A model generated the notes under the pieces. It had not been told where the DNA came from and made no database searches. It saw only the letters and a program-made list of their open reading frames with translations. Made by a program: the position numbers and the translations under genes. A stretch of DNA of 64,000 bases from Gonatopus flavifemur (lineage: Eukaryota > Arthropoda > Insecta > Hymenoptera > Dryinidae), in NCBI GenBank assembly GCA_018340375.1, contig JAFFJZ010000006.1, positions 17,245,501 through 17,309,500 of the forward strand, read 5' to 3'. Below, piece by piece: positions 1-11,952 of this stretch; position 1 is the first letter of the stretch; every line of letters begins with the position of its first letter.

Positions 1-294
1 TTATGTCAATCAAAAATATTCAATCAAATCACTTCAAATCATTTACTTAGCGTAGCCTAATTTTGATAAAAGCCACTAAACTTTGAGTTTCACTAGCCAC
101 AACAGAACAGTTTCCTCAGTTTACAATTCGAAGGGTGGAGAGCACGATGTTTCAAGTTTTCAAATTTTCGCAATTTCATGTTTCCGAAAGTTAATAAGCG
201 TAACAACAATTCCTGACTGAATTTGTGAATTATCGCAGTTGCTAATTGATATTTATTCATGATTGGAAGGATTTACAAAAATTCCTGATTAGTG
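1..294. other. AT-rich unique sequence, nothing identified
   Basis: No open frame, repeat structure or RNA signature was recognised before the first inverted-repeat element starts at 295. Confidence 0.6.
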
Positions 295-509
295 CACTGA
301 GAGGGAAAATTTCTGGAGAAAATAAAATATTTGATTGATTTGAATAAAATTCTACTGAATCAATTAAAATATTCTATGGTATATTCAATATTTGTTTGAT
401 TGAATGAATAGTTAATTAATCGAGTCAAAGCAAATTTATTCAAATCAATTATTTTATGGCGACTATTCAATTAAATATTTTATCATTCCCGAAAATTCTT
501 CCCTCAGTG
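295..509. mobile_element. MITE-like inverted-repeat element, family A copy 1
   Basis: The left end reads CACTGAGAGGGAAAATTTC. The reverse complement of the right end reads CACTGAGGGAAGAATTTTC, and similarity continues inward for about 50 bp through an AATAAAATATTT stretch. The interior is made of TTGATTGAAT and AATATTT words in both orientations. There is no coding capacity. Copies 2 and 3 lie at 4551-4777 and 4932-5155 with matching ends and interior. A short nonautonomous DNA transposon is inferred from this structure; the superfamily cannot be assigned. Confidence 0.7.
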
Positions 510-1283
510 TGCGATCTAAATCTTTCCAATGATAAATAAATATTAAGTAATAATCGCGATAGTTTTTAGAGTTAGTCGAATATTCTTGTTAAAATTATTA
601 TTTCGTATAAACACCCATTTTTTGAGATTTTGAAAAATTCACTGATGAATTTTTATCCAGCAAAATTTGGAATACAATTCTTTGAATGGTAAATGAATAA
701 TCAGCGATAATTTTTGGTAAATCTAAAATTGCCAATACTAGCAACTCTGGCAATAGTACTGATTCAGTGTCGACTCATGTTTCCATTCCCTTATGAGAGA
801 AGGCTGGTAACTGTTCTTATATCAACTTATGAGCAGTTCTTCTTCTCTCTTCTGTTCTTAACTGTTGAATGTTACTTTTCATAATCTCGGAATACCTGTT
901 CTCAATCAACTATTCTTCCTATTTAATTTTTTTCTGTATATATGAAATTGAAAAGATTCTGCATTGCATCAAATTTCAAACAATTAAATAAGAATTTCAA
1001 TCAACTCGTCTCAAGAAAATTTCAATCATCCTTCACAGCACTCCTACAATAGCCCACTGAAATATTATATTAAGAATTCCATTCCTCATTGAGATAATCG
1101 AACTCCATTGTAACACACAATATCAAAAAGCAAAGAAATATTCTTTCCATACGTGAAATTGAAAATCTCATACACTCACAATCTCTTGAATAGCGTAAAA
1201 TAAAAAATATTAATTCCTTTACTCGATATTTTTCGCATAATTTGATGCATCATAGCACACTGGGGGTTGAAGAAAACTAATAA

Positions 1284-1305
1284 ATATATATATATATATA
1301 TATAT
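1284..1305. repeat. (AT)n microsatellite
   Basis: An uninterrupted alternating AT run of about 22 bp, followed by a CATACACACA transition. Confidence 0.95.
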
Positions 1306-1439
1306 GCATACACACATCAAGTTTTGATGGGACGCTGCGGTGCTTGAAGGAGAAGCTGTGAGATGACAAGCTTTTATTCTGCCTCCCTCGAACAATGCAA
1401 TTGAATCGATGCAGCTCAAATACAACCTCTGCCTACCGT

Positions 1440-1520
1440 GGTGTAAATATTTAATGGAAGCAACCGTTAATGAGGCCGAGGCACAGGCACATCAGTATTA
1501 ATTAACGTCGCAACGCTTCC
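1440..1520. promoter_or_regulatory. Candidate conserved noncoding island with TAAT cores
   Basis: This short stretch is less AT-rich and more complex than its surroundings. It carries several TAAT/ATTA cores (GTTAATGAGG, TATTAATTAACG), the general core of homeodomain sites, and is free of repeats. A regulatory role is inferred from composition only; cross-species conservation was not checked. Confidence 0.25.
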
Positions 1521-2980
1521 TTCTTAGGAAAAATGGAAAAAGAGAATTTTTCAGGATAATGTGACTCGCGTGAAACGAATAAATAAATTACAAAGAGAAA
1601 AAATTCAAACATAAATAAAAAAGAAAAGTAACATTTTTCCTGCTTGGAGATTAATTGAATTTTGTGCACAAAAATTTTTTAAAAAGTAGAATTTCAGTAA
1701 GTCATGCGGCAAAAATTGTCTGTTTATGCCTGTTGGAACGTTCTTCCTTCTTTTCTTTTATTCCGTGGATTTATACGAGGGATAATTATATGTGTATGAT
1801 AATTAGGACAAGAGAAGAGGGGTTTGCGATGGGAAGGGATGGTCAGGAAGATGTGTTTTTGTCTATTGTTTTCGAATCGTATTCATTACACGATGAAAAA
1901 GGAACTCCATGGGAATTGAACTTTTGATTTTTTTCATTCAAATCGAGGTCAAGAATTGTTTGTAAATGAATTTTTTTTTCTCTTTCATCATTAATGATGA
2001 AAGAAAAACATATACGGGATGTTCGATGATTATCAAGCGAGATGTGATTGAATGGAATTGATTCATGAAATAAGAGAAATATTTTCCGAGTTACACAGCA
2101 GGGAGAAATACTGGATTCCATCATTGTGTAATAATTATCATCGTGGTAATGAGTGAGAAAAGTTTTGAAGGACCAGAGAGTAGTTGGAGTAGGTAAATTA
2201 TGCTATAGCTCATTTACGTTATATTTCAACTATGAGCTGACAGATTCAAATGTGCATGTGATATGCAATAATTATATAAAGTTTGGAATTGATTCGTATT
2301 CACATTGCAAAGTATTTTAATATCTTTGCATAAAGTTTTCACGCGTTTCATGATTTTAGATAGAAATTTATCATCGGTTTATTCGAAAAATCTTTGTCCC
2401 AACTTGCCCCAGTTTATATTGCAACAAATTCCTCATGCGAAAGATTTATCTCTTCTCCATTCTCGAAGAATGAAAAAGAAGGAAATTTTGAAATGTGAGG
2501 TAACCGTGCGTATCGTATTTTTCTTTTTCCTATAAACAGATTTTTCTCTGAATTCCATCTCTTCTCCTTCGTGCATTGCATATGCTGAATAATGTATGCA
2601 TGAGCAGTATCAGGACTAATAAATTCAATCGAATTTCATAAATCATTTCTCCCCGCTCGAATAGAATTCGAAGGGATGATTATGGGAGCTAATGTTTGCA
2701 TAATGTATAGCATATACAACCTACGAAGTAGGGATACAACAACGCTGGGCATATTGGCATTAATTATTTTATTTCATACTCGAATGTAACGTACAACCAA
2801 TGTTCGATGAAATTTTGTAAAAAATAAATAAATCTAATTCTTCGATCTAAATTGAATATATTGAATTTCCATTTATATTCATTATTATTCAATTCAAAAC
2901 AAGCCAGCGGCAATTCTGGAAACAAACTCAAGTGGAAATTACCACATGGGTCTATATTGGCACAATATCGTGGTGAATGT

Positions 2981-3823
2981 TACTTTCTAAATTTCTTGGA
3001 GTGAAAATCCACTCCCAAAGAGTGGAAATACTACAAATCCAACCACAGCTGGGTAATATTCGTGGAAATGTTCTTCCAAATACTATTTTGAATAAACTGT
3101 TTTCCAGAGATGAAATAAAATGGTATTTCAAATGAGAAAATAAATTCCAGCAAATTAAATATTTTATTTTGATAGTAAGAGACATGAAATGAAATATTTT
3201 ATTCTTATAATCTGAAGCTGAATAGTTTATTCTCTGTCTATATCTATTTTACTGTGCTGATAAACATAGGTAAGTTGAGGAAGTATTGTTCACAAATATT
3301 ACATCATATGATTTCTGATGATTGAAAATTATATCTTTTGATAAACGATTTTATGAAGAACTATATGGACTGTATATTTGTAATGAACAGAAAAAATACT
3401 TCGCTAAACATTCCAACCTTCAGCACTGACATGTTGATTTCAAATAAAACATCATTTGAAACACTATTTTGAATTATTTCTACAGTAAATTGAATATTTT
3501 ATCCCCAAAAGTATATTTTTTCAAACAAATGAAATATTTTATTTTTAAAAATCCATACATAACGTCAAATGAAATATTTATTCATTATTTGAGTTCGAAG
3601 ATAGTATTTTACCCAGCTGTGAGTCCAACAAGAGTAAGATTCCATTCCTATAGAGTGAGTTTTCACTCCATAAGAGTGAATTCCACTCTTTGAACCGCGT
3701 TGAACCTTCACTCTGTTGAAGTGAGAATTCACTATTATGGAGTGAAAACTCACTCTCCCTGGACTTGCGGTATTTTCAATCTTCAAGAGTGAATTGTTTA
3801 CTCCAAGGAATTCAGAGGATGTA
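2981..3823. mobile_element. GAGTG-motif foldback element, copy 1, interrupted
   Basis: The left end TACTTTCTAAATTTCTTGG pairs imperfectly with the right end (reverse complement TACATCCTCTGAATTCCTTG). The interior repeats GAGTGA and TCACTC words, for example GAGTGAATTCCACTC near 3678. A 580-bp element (3044-3623) splits it; without that and one target duplication it is about 257 bp, close to the intact copies at 22813-23088 (276 bp) and 52742-53020 (279 bp). Confidence 0.75.
3044..3623. mobile_element. Inverted-repeat element nested in the GAGTG element
   Basis: The ends are a perfect 13-bp inverted repeat, CACAGCTGGGTAA on the left and TTACCCAGCTGTG on the right, with two extra bases (AG) before the right flank. 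TCCAAC occurs immediately outside both ends (3038-3043 and 3624-3629). The related copy at 52742-53020 carries a single TTCAAC at the matching position, which supports a real insertion with a 6-bp target duplication. The interior is AT-rich, with repeated AAATGAAATATTTTATT words and no coding capacity. The superfamily is unassigned. Confidence 0.75.
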
Positions 3824-4550
3824 TTCTTAATGTGTAAATTGTTTATAGAAACGAGACGAAAATTAAAATTCACAAAATCTGAATATTCGTCATCGTTTAT
3901 TTAACCTAGTTCTTTCAATTTTTTGTTTGATCCATCAATTAAAAATTTCTTTGACTTCCAGAGAAAAAATGTAAGTTTTTGATCCTTATGAAGAACATGT
4001 TTCTGCGATTACAGAAAATCGAACAAACAAAAAACAGTAAAATAATGAATGAAAACATTTTAAAAGTAAAGAATAAAAATAATCATTCAATTTGATCCGA
4101 TCATGACATCATTGGTAATATACAATTGATATTATCCAAAGTTTGAATTTTATTTCTATTTCAATTTATTTATTTGTATAATTCGCTTCTTTTATTTCAA
4201 TTTTGTTTTCATTCCTGAGAATCTGATTTTTATTTTATTCTATTCATTATTATTCCAAAGGAACGTTCAATTGATCCGAAGAGAGTATGGAATATGCTAG
4301 AAGCTTGATTCTTTTTTATTTTCAATGCAGATCGATTCATGAAAGTCGATTTCTCGCCCATTTCTATTTCAAAATGAATACGGACTGGTCGAATAATGGC
4401 GCACTGTTGGTTGTTTATACCATCCAAGGATTGATTTATTAAACAACATTGATGCAGTAATGGTGCATAATAATTGTCATGGGCCAATATTGATTGATAA
4501 CCATCGAACAAATCGCAACGGCTAAAACAAAATAAATAATACTATCTCTG
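3824..4550. other. AT-rich noncoding stretch
   Basis: No gene or clear repeat is seen. A 93-codon minus-strand frame at 4230-4511 has no recognisable domain and is treated as chance. The stretch ends at the second family A element. Confidence 0.5.
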
Positions 4551-4777
4551 CAATGAGAGACAAAATTTCCAGGAACAATAAAATATTTAGTTGAATAGAC
4601 GCGATACAATACTCAATTGATTTGAATAAAGTTTCATTGAATCCACTCAATATTTATTTCATCAAGAAATATTTAATATGGTATAAAATATTTCGTTCAT
4701 AGAAATTGATCAATTATTTTGTTGCGACTATTCACTTGAATACTCCATTGTTCCCGGAAATTTTTTATTTCTGAATG
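4551..4777. mobile_element. MITE-like element, family A copy 2
   Basis: The left end CAATGAGAGACAAAATTTCC and the right end (reverse complement CATTCAGAAATAAAAAATTT) match family A. The subterminal words AATAAAATATTTAGTTGAAT and GAATAGTCGCAACAAAAT are shared with copy 1. The length of about 227 bp is close to copy 1 (215 bp). No coding potential. Confidence 0.65.
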
Positions 4778-4931
4778 TAAAACAGCAAAATAATTTTTAC
4801 CAAGATCTGGGGAAGTATATCTCCCAGTACTGGACCATGTATACAATTCCGGCAATTTTCTATTTTTTATTGTTTATTTTCTTCAAATCGAGTAAAATGA
4901 TACTTGATCTTCTGGATTTTTAATATTTTTG

Positions 4932-5155
4932 TTGAGTGAAAGAAAAAATTTGAAATATTTAGTTAAATAGTTGCAAAAAAATACTCAGTTGATTCTATTT
5001 AATGAACAAAATATTTAATATTGGATAAAATTCCCTTGTTACTGAGAAGAGAAGTTAAATGTAATAAATAAAACTTTATCCAAATTAACTACTTATGTTG
5101 ATGCGAATATTCAATTAAATATTCTATCGTTCTCTGAAATTTTTTTCTTTCAGTA
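4932..5155. mobile_element. MITE-like element, family A copy 3
   Basis: The ends GAGTGAAAGAAAAAATTT and (reverse complement) CTGAAAGAAAAAAATTTC enclose the same AAATATTTAGTTAAATAG subterminal words as the other copies. It lies only about 155 bp from copy 2, in the same orientation as far as the near-palindromic structure allows. Confidence 0.6.
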
Positions 5156-6585
5156 TAGGGCAAGTAAAAAAACATATATGTCTGATGAATTGTGTTTCTA
5201 AATAAGAATCGTGGAATTTATAATTTGAGAACGAATTAAGATTTGTCTATAAAATAGCTGTTTCTTTTATTTAGGAGAAATTAAATCACCCTACAAAATT
5301 TCTACCATAAGGAATAAGACTCTACATTCGTTAGTCGCCATTTTCTCTCAGACAAATATATAAAAAATATATATATTTTTGCATTCGAGTGTATGAACAT
5401 TGAATTTCTCATTTCAATCTTAACACAAAAAGCCTACTCAATCAACTTCCAAAAATTCTTCGAGTCAGGTACTATTTTATTGACGCTCCAGGGGTAGTGT
5501 CACCCCTTAACGTAGTTGGTTGTTCATCAGGGCTGGAATTTTCATTAAACAATTATTATCTCCTCTCCATTCTCATTATACGGAGAGATATGACTGGATG
5601 ATCAAAATGTTTGACGAAACGCTTAACCGTTCATGACGGAGTTAATATTTTTCCAAAAGTATATCATTAAAATCTGTGTTCCTCATCAATTTTCCCGTGA
5701 TTCAATTATTTCATCATTCCCTCCAGTATTTTTTATTTTCATTCTTTAAATATTTGGATATAGGATTTTACAGTATTTCGTTCGTACATCACCCCTCTAA
5801 TCGATTCATTTTACGATTCGACATAATTCAGGATCGATTCTAGTAAGAAAACAATACCGCTATCAATACTGCTTTCACTTCATTTTATCGGTCAAGAACA
5901 AACAATGGTTCTGAAGAGGGTTGTTGCGATAAAGCATGTTATTCACGCTCAACTTGATCAAAAAACAATAAATACGACCTCACCCTTGTATTTTCCGACA
6001 AATGTGTAATGATATATTGAATTTTGCTCATTCTGCGTCACTTTTGGTACATCGATATCTCAATTTTAGTGTTCCTTTTCGTATTTGGAGGAATAACAAA
6101 AGGAACGGAAACATCAAATCACGGAGATAAAATTACTATATATGTATTGCTCTTTTTTTTTTGTTCAAGATTATCTCTCACACCCATGTAGAGCACGGAT
6201 AGATAGCGTATTACTCGTTTCTCGCCTGCTCCCGAAGAGAAGCCCCACTATACACGTCAGTCACCTCACGAAACGAGGGTGATGTAACACCGAAAGCTCA
6301 AAGATTCACAAATGTATATTTATATACGAATGCAGTTGTGTTCTAATGTGATTATTCCATACAACAGTCCATATATGTATCGGTCCCTCTCTCCCCTCAC
6401 CACTTCAGTTACAGCACAATCGATCGATCGATGTTCGAGTGATGCTCGGTTCAATTTTAAATTCTCGACAAAACAAAACAACACAGAAACGATATTAGAA
6501 GAAAAAGTTACGTAAGAATATGTACCTTTCTTTCTACCGTTTTATTGTATATCATTTTTATAAATAAATCAACACCTACATTCGC

Positions 6586-6604
6586 ATATATATATATATA
6601 TAAA
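6586..6604. repeat. (AT)n microsatellite
   Basis: An uninterrupted alternating AT run of about 19 bp. Confidence 0.9.
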
Positions 6605-7358
6605 TTTTGAAAACAAAAACGATTTTGTATAATTCATTTTACATTATTCACCGTGATTATGAATTTTTAACGAGAAAAATGTAGGAAAAAAACGGATTTA
6701 AGGGATACACCAGAACTCGACACATCGTGTTGCACATGCGCTCGGTTCATTAACATTCCCGGTAATATTCGCACGTTTTTTTTTGGAGGTTATGTGATAC
6801 AACTCGGTGTCGGCGATGATGCTGTTCAATACTTACGTTTTTTGGCGTCAGGGGGTGCTTTTTGATTTCCTCGTCAAAGTTTGCGTGGTTTTAAAATCGT
6901 GTTGAAAATCCGTTCCTCGCTTCGTGTATTCGATGATGAAACCAGAAGAGGTTGAACGAAGAAGTAGAAGTAGAAGAAGAGGATTTCTCGAGAAGGACTG
7001 ATGACTCGAATCTTAATTTTCCGTACTACGTGGGGAAAAGGAAAAACCTTTCGTGATAACCTTGCGAATGTTAACGATATTACCGATACGCTCTCCTTGA
7101 ACAAACTGAGCTTTCCCCCCCTTGCGTTGGTATTATATAGCACCCCCACCCCTCTAACTTCCCCTGAATGTTCCCACTATCGTCGCAACCCCTGCACGAA
7201 AGAGGGTAAGGTATGTGGGAGATGGACATCCTGGTGGTACGCCAAGGATGCTTTCTCCTCCGTTCCTTCGTTCCTTCGCTGTTACACGTTTCACACCACT
7301 ACCGCCAGCTTCACCCCACATTTCCTAGTTCTCTCTATCTTCTCTCTCGACTTTGCGT

Positions 7359-7397
7359 CTTCCTTCCTTCCTTCCTTCCTTCCTTCCTCCCTTCCTC
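7359..7397. repeat. (TTCC)n microsatellite in a pyrimidine tract
   Basis: Perfect TTCC units decay into TCCC units, inside a longer pyrimidine-rich strand running from about 7240 to 7400. It produces the serine- and proline-rich open frames here. Confidence 0.95.
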
Positions 7398-8610
7398 CAT
7401 CCTCGGTTCATGTATTACTAAATGACAATGTGAAAACTTCCTAGTTCAAACGTATTTAGCGAAAAAAGAAAAGAAGGAAGGAAAGCGAAAACCCACCCTC
7501 GTGGCTCGCCACAGCGTCCACACATTCCACTCACCTCGTTATTCTCTTTCAGTCATCCAAAGAGGTATACAAGAAGAGAGGTGGCGAGAAGAGAACAGAG
7601 GAAGAGCTTTGATTTTATCATAAACAGAATTTTGAATATTCCCTGGCGTGTAGAATTTATGAGTTCCGACAGAGAAATTTCTCGACCAATGAATTTCTCT
7701 CTTAATGAAATTTTTGACATTGTTTTGGGTTGCAAGCATTTCGGCGAATTTCAAGAACCTCGCGCAGCGTTTATCGGCAGGTTTTTGGATTCGGCGAGAG
7801 GAATCAAAAAACATTCCCTTTGCCATCTTACTCCACGCGTTTAGATTGAAATTTCTTAGGAACCAATTTGAATAACAAAATCCACGATAGTACACGTCAA
7901 ATAAAATGAAAACAAAAAGAAAAGAAATATGAAATTCATTCGACGAATGAGAATCAATTTGTTTTTCTCCCTCTCGCGAAACTTTGAAAATATTCATATT
8001 CATGTGCACGAGAAAAATCCTGAACATGTTTTATGGAGTGAGTTGCTGATGCAGATCGATGTAAGTACATCATTATTTCTGTTCTTGAATTCAAGATGGG
8101 ACATAAACTTCAATATCGCAATACCGTGTTCCGGTTTTGTAGAGGATCGATATACAAAACGAAACCAACATCGGATTATTAGATGATATATATTACATCT
8201 CGAAATACGAAATATTCATAACAGTGAGGTTTCTATGAATAGAATTTCATCCTCGCTGAAATTTCGATTGAAAAATGTTTTAGGATTAGGTCTCCATTTT
8301 TATAGACACACGTTGTCAGGGTGCATCGAATAAGATCGAGTTGGAGACCTTGGGTCCCAAGGTCAACTTTGAACAAGTTCCTAGATCAACTCTTTGATAA
8401 AAGTTTCTGACCTTCACCGCCAAGATTTATGAGGATAATTCTTTTCTTTCTGTAAACTTTGGTCATCCTGGTGACAGAAAGTACCGAAGATATATCGTAG
8501 TCTAAGAAATCCGTATGAGAAAAACGTGTTTATATTTGTGTGAATTTGTTGGATGGTAATCGCGTCCCATGGCACATATTTGAACTTTCCGCCACTTCTT
8601 ATTCGATGTG

Positions 8611-8639
8611 AAGAAAAGAAGAAGAAGAAGAAGAAAAAG
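8611..8639. repeat. (GAA)n tract
   Basis: A run of GAA units with one GAAAA interruption. Confidence 0.9.
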
Positions 8640-8744
8640 CGTTGTATGTGTTGCGGTAATGCATGCGTGGCGTACCACACGTCATACGTTTGACGCGCAT
8701 AAATATCATTATCTCCAACAGGCCGCGTAATTCGATTTAGAGGT

Positions 8745-8885
8745 AGATCTCTCTCTCTTTCTCTCTCCCTTGGTTCTTTCAATTCCTCCTCGTGTACTCT
8801 CTCTTTCTCATGGTGGCAGGCTACTTTCCCAATCTTACTTTTGCACCTTGCGAGGGAAAGAGAGAGGGAGAGAGAAGGGAAAAAA
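8745..8885. repeat. CT-rich tract followed by GA-rich tract
   Basis: A TCTCTC run at about 8748-8768 is followed at about 8858-8880 by a GAGAGA run, so the two could pair as an imperfect stem about 90 bp apart. Confidence 0.75.
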
Positions 8886-9526
8886 GAGAACATTTCCAAT
8901 CTCGTTTGATTTATGTTCCATTAGAGCTATTCTTCTACGGAACAAGTTCAAGAATGAAGAAGAGAAGAAAGTACAAGTTCCGAAATAACGATCCTAGATC
9001 GGAGAAATCGATTGCAAATTTAATTAGCAATGAAAAGTGTCAAGGTTTTAACATGTTTGTCCATCTCTTGGCCTCGAGGATAGCGTTTTAAGATTAAATT
9101 ACCTGAGGTGAGACCTCTAGGTAACAGATATCCCACAGCTTATACGGTTATGTACATACATGTATGTGTATGAGAAATTAGAAATCCTCCCTTCCCCTTG
9201 GAAACCTTTTTTCCCTCTCGTCTGCTTACCTAGGAATTTCTTCCTTCAACCTGACGATAGAGGGGTGCACATATCACCCCTCAACGTGACTCTCAATCCC
9301 ACCAGAAGCATATATGTTCACCTGGTGAGGAAAAGAGGGATGCTGTCGTCATGGCGACCCCCGTGTGGTAGGGATGAACCATAGAAGGCCGACGATGGCA
9401 TTGATCGCTGCGTCTATGGACCATCTCACCAGTGTTGCCACGGATGTAGAAGGGGTGAATACAAACTCCCCCTCTTTCTCTTCACCCCTACCCGCTTGCG
9501 TCGCCCTCTCATGGCTGTGCCACGGA

Positions 9527-9553
9527 CGTACAAACGTACAAACGTACGAACGG
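9527..9553. repeat. Short tandem repeat, unit CGTACAAA
   Basis: Two perfect units plus a third diverged one (CGTACGAA). Confidence 0.85.
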
Positions 9554-11019
9554 ACATATCACACGCATTTATACGAACCTTGTGCCTCGTACGAAAGCGT
9601 GCGTTTGAGTATATGGCATGGACCTCACCGCTCCGCAGGGGCAAAGGTATGGACCGAGGTGCGAATGATTTGGAGCACCATGTCGTCGACTCACATCTCA
9701 TTATTTCTCATTCAAATAAATATATACATATACATCCCTATTAATAAATATTCATCAATATCGTTAATTGTCGGTGGAATTATTGTTATTACTGTGGATT
9801 GGAATAGATTAGCAATTTAGCAGCGTGGCTTAGCAGAAATGTCAATACCGATCATTCGCAAGAATTTTCAGTTCATCATCGATGAATGGATTATTATAGA
9901 TTTCAGATATATTATTATATTATTGTATCTTTTTTCTAAATCACCATTGTTTCCTGCTCAAGATGACGATGATGATACTTCCGATCGTTATTATCGTCAT
10001 TCCGCATCTAAATTCCCCGGTTGATATTCGATTAACGTAAACCACAGTTTGCAAATCTGCTCCACTGCGAAGTTTTCTCGTTCGAGGTGCTATCGATAAC
10101 TATCGATTTACATTAATTTCAATGGCACAGCGGGAATATGCAAACTCTCTCAACAGGATTCTGGAGCTTCGATGCGAGCTTACATACTACGCGTAGTACA
10201 TCGGCCAATAAAATGAGGATGAGCACGTTTGTAATGTCGTGATTACAGAACGAGATATCTTTGGGAGGATAAATATCGATCGATATCATTTGTATTTGGA
10301 ATTGTCTTCGCGTACATGACGGGGTTTAGGATTAACGGAACAGAATTATAATTCTGTATTGCTTTCGAACGTCGATTCACGTGAATATATATATATAAGT
10401 TTCCCTGTGGTAAAGAAAGAAAAGAGAATTCAAATAAAACAGCTGAAAGAGGGTAATAGAATTACATTTTTCCAAGTATTTTGTATGAGAATGAAAGGAT
10501 ACGTCAGAAGGAAGGATTCTTTCGATCATTCAGCGTGTTGTAAGCTCCCTACCGTTGAAGTGTTTTCAAACATCTCATTCATATTTCATATTAGCCATGA
10601 GCTGAATTTGTGGAACGGTAGACATATGTATACCGTGAACGTTGACTTCTGACAAGCTTCTTTGGATCATAAATCATCGAGGCGAAGGAATGGACCTGGT
10701 TGCAGCATTCGTGATAATATCATACTTTATATGTCACCCTCTTTCCTTTGATAAATAATATGACAATGAAATGAATAAGAGGAAACTCTCTTTCTTGTAC
10801 TCTCGTAAGTATGAGAAGATTACTATCAATAATTTACGAGCTTATTCGCAAGATTTTGTAATTTAGCGTAAAAAGCGTATCTCAATTATTGGAATGAAAT
10901 ATTCTTGTTAAATGGAATATTCTACGGAACGAATGATTTTGATATACATCATTGTGAGTTGGGACTGGGAATCTTTTACTGGAGTATGATCTTTTGTTCG
11001 CTATGACAGGGAATTTTTA

Positions 11020-11380
11020 GCTTTGGCAGCAAAACATGTTGACTTCCCATACAGCACCACAGATCTCAGTAATGTCTCAATTACATTTCGATCTTTCACC
11101 TTCATTACATTTCAGTATACTTTCACAGAAATACGTCAAAAATCTGTCGATTGAAATGTTACTTATTTGCAATGTCTCAGATATATTACGAGACAAACAT
11201 TACAATGAAATATTTCATAAATATTCTTGGAATATTGCAGAAATAATTCAGAAATATTGTATTGAAATGTAAGATTAGCGGACATTGCAATATTTCTGAA
11301 GAGACTTTGAAAGCTCGGTGTGACATACAGCGATGTCATAGAAATATTTCAATGTTTCAGATGTTAGATTTCTGCAATTT
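11020..11380. repeat. Dispersed GAAATATTTC / GAAATGTTAC motif array
   Basis: Words such as TGAAATATTTC, AGAAATATT, GAAATGTTAC and CATTTCAGTA recur in both orientations over about 350 bp. This is the interior pattern of the other foldback elements in the window, although clean terminal repeats were not identified. Confidence 0.45.
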
Positions 11381-11409
11381 TAATGAACTCTTCGATGTTG
11401 TGTGGGTTC

Positions 11410-11525
11410 TCCAGGAAAATTTGAAAAAAGATGAGATCTAAGTAGATAAGTTGCCAAAATTCAGATCTCGAGAGATCTATATATGCCTCGAAAGATCTCA
11501 GTGGATCTAATCTTTTTTCCTCGGG
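11410..11525. mobile_element. Short AGATCT-motif element
   Basis: Four exact AGATCT hexamers lie between 11434 and 11498, plus two GGATCT-type variants. The right end (reverse complement CCCGAGGAAAAAAGATTAG) resembles the ends of the AGATCT element at 13494-13808; the left end is more degraded (CCAGGAAAATTTGAAAAAAG). No coding capacity. Confidence 0.55.
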
Positions 11526-11692
11526 ATTCTGCAGTCCGAACTCCCAATGAGACCGCCCGCAATAAAGACGCTTCCCCAGTTTCTTGCTCGAGTACTGCCC
11601 CCACTTTGACTCCAACTCCAAGTTTTGGGTATTCGCGTGCTAACCTTTGAATGAGAACGTTCGACTTGGTAGAACTATGAAGAGTAGAATGA

Positions 11693-11952
11693 AGAGATGA
11701 GTGGAGAGATTGCTAACGTAATACTGAAATCGTGGTATGGTTCTTGGACTAGCGACATCACGCGGCGATGATACCAATTAACAAATAAATATTTGATGAT
11801 TGCTCAGATCGAACGGAATTTCTGAAATCCAATGGAATTAACCAATCAGTGTGGTTCCACTTTTTAGTTGGTATCATTGCCGCATGATGTCGCTAGTTCA
11901 AAAACCATACCACGATTTCAGTATTACGTTAGCAATCTTTCCGCTCATCTCT
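11693..11952. repeat. Long foldback hairpin, 85-bp arms
   Basis: The arms at 11693-11777 and 11868-11952 are inverted copies matching at 79 of 85 positions by eye, around a 90-bp loop. All six differences are transitions. The arms contain AGCGACATCACGCGG-type sequence, more GC-rich than the surroundings. It may be a foldback transposon or a hairpin RNA source; no target duplication was identified. Confidence 0.85.

Larger units (their letters stand above)
510..2980. other. Mostly unique AT-rich noncoding sequence
   Basis: No gene is supported. Open frames here (up to 93 codons) are short, lack domains and have AT-driven composition. The stretch contains an AT microsatellite at 1284-1305 and a less AT-rich, homeodomain-site-rich island near 1440-1520; the rest shows no structure. 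Confidence 0.55.
5156..11019. other. Mostly unique noncoding sequence with simple repeats
   Basis: No gene is supported. Frames such as 7001-7444 (147 codons) run into a TTCC microsatellite, and 8414-8899 (161 codons, minus) is GA/TC low complexity at one end. GC is moderately raised near 6700-7550 and 9230-9700. Two similar short words ending in CACCCCTYAACGT occur at 5489-5512 and 9261-9287. Confidence 0.5.

Noticed and set aside
7001..7444. 147-codon frame with a Pro/Ser-rich tail
   Set aside because: The tail is the TTCC microsatellite, and the remainder shows no domain.
8414..8899. 161-codon minus-strand frame
   Set aside because: It consists partly of GA/TC low-complexity sequence and a GAA run giving poly-Phe; no domain is seen.
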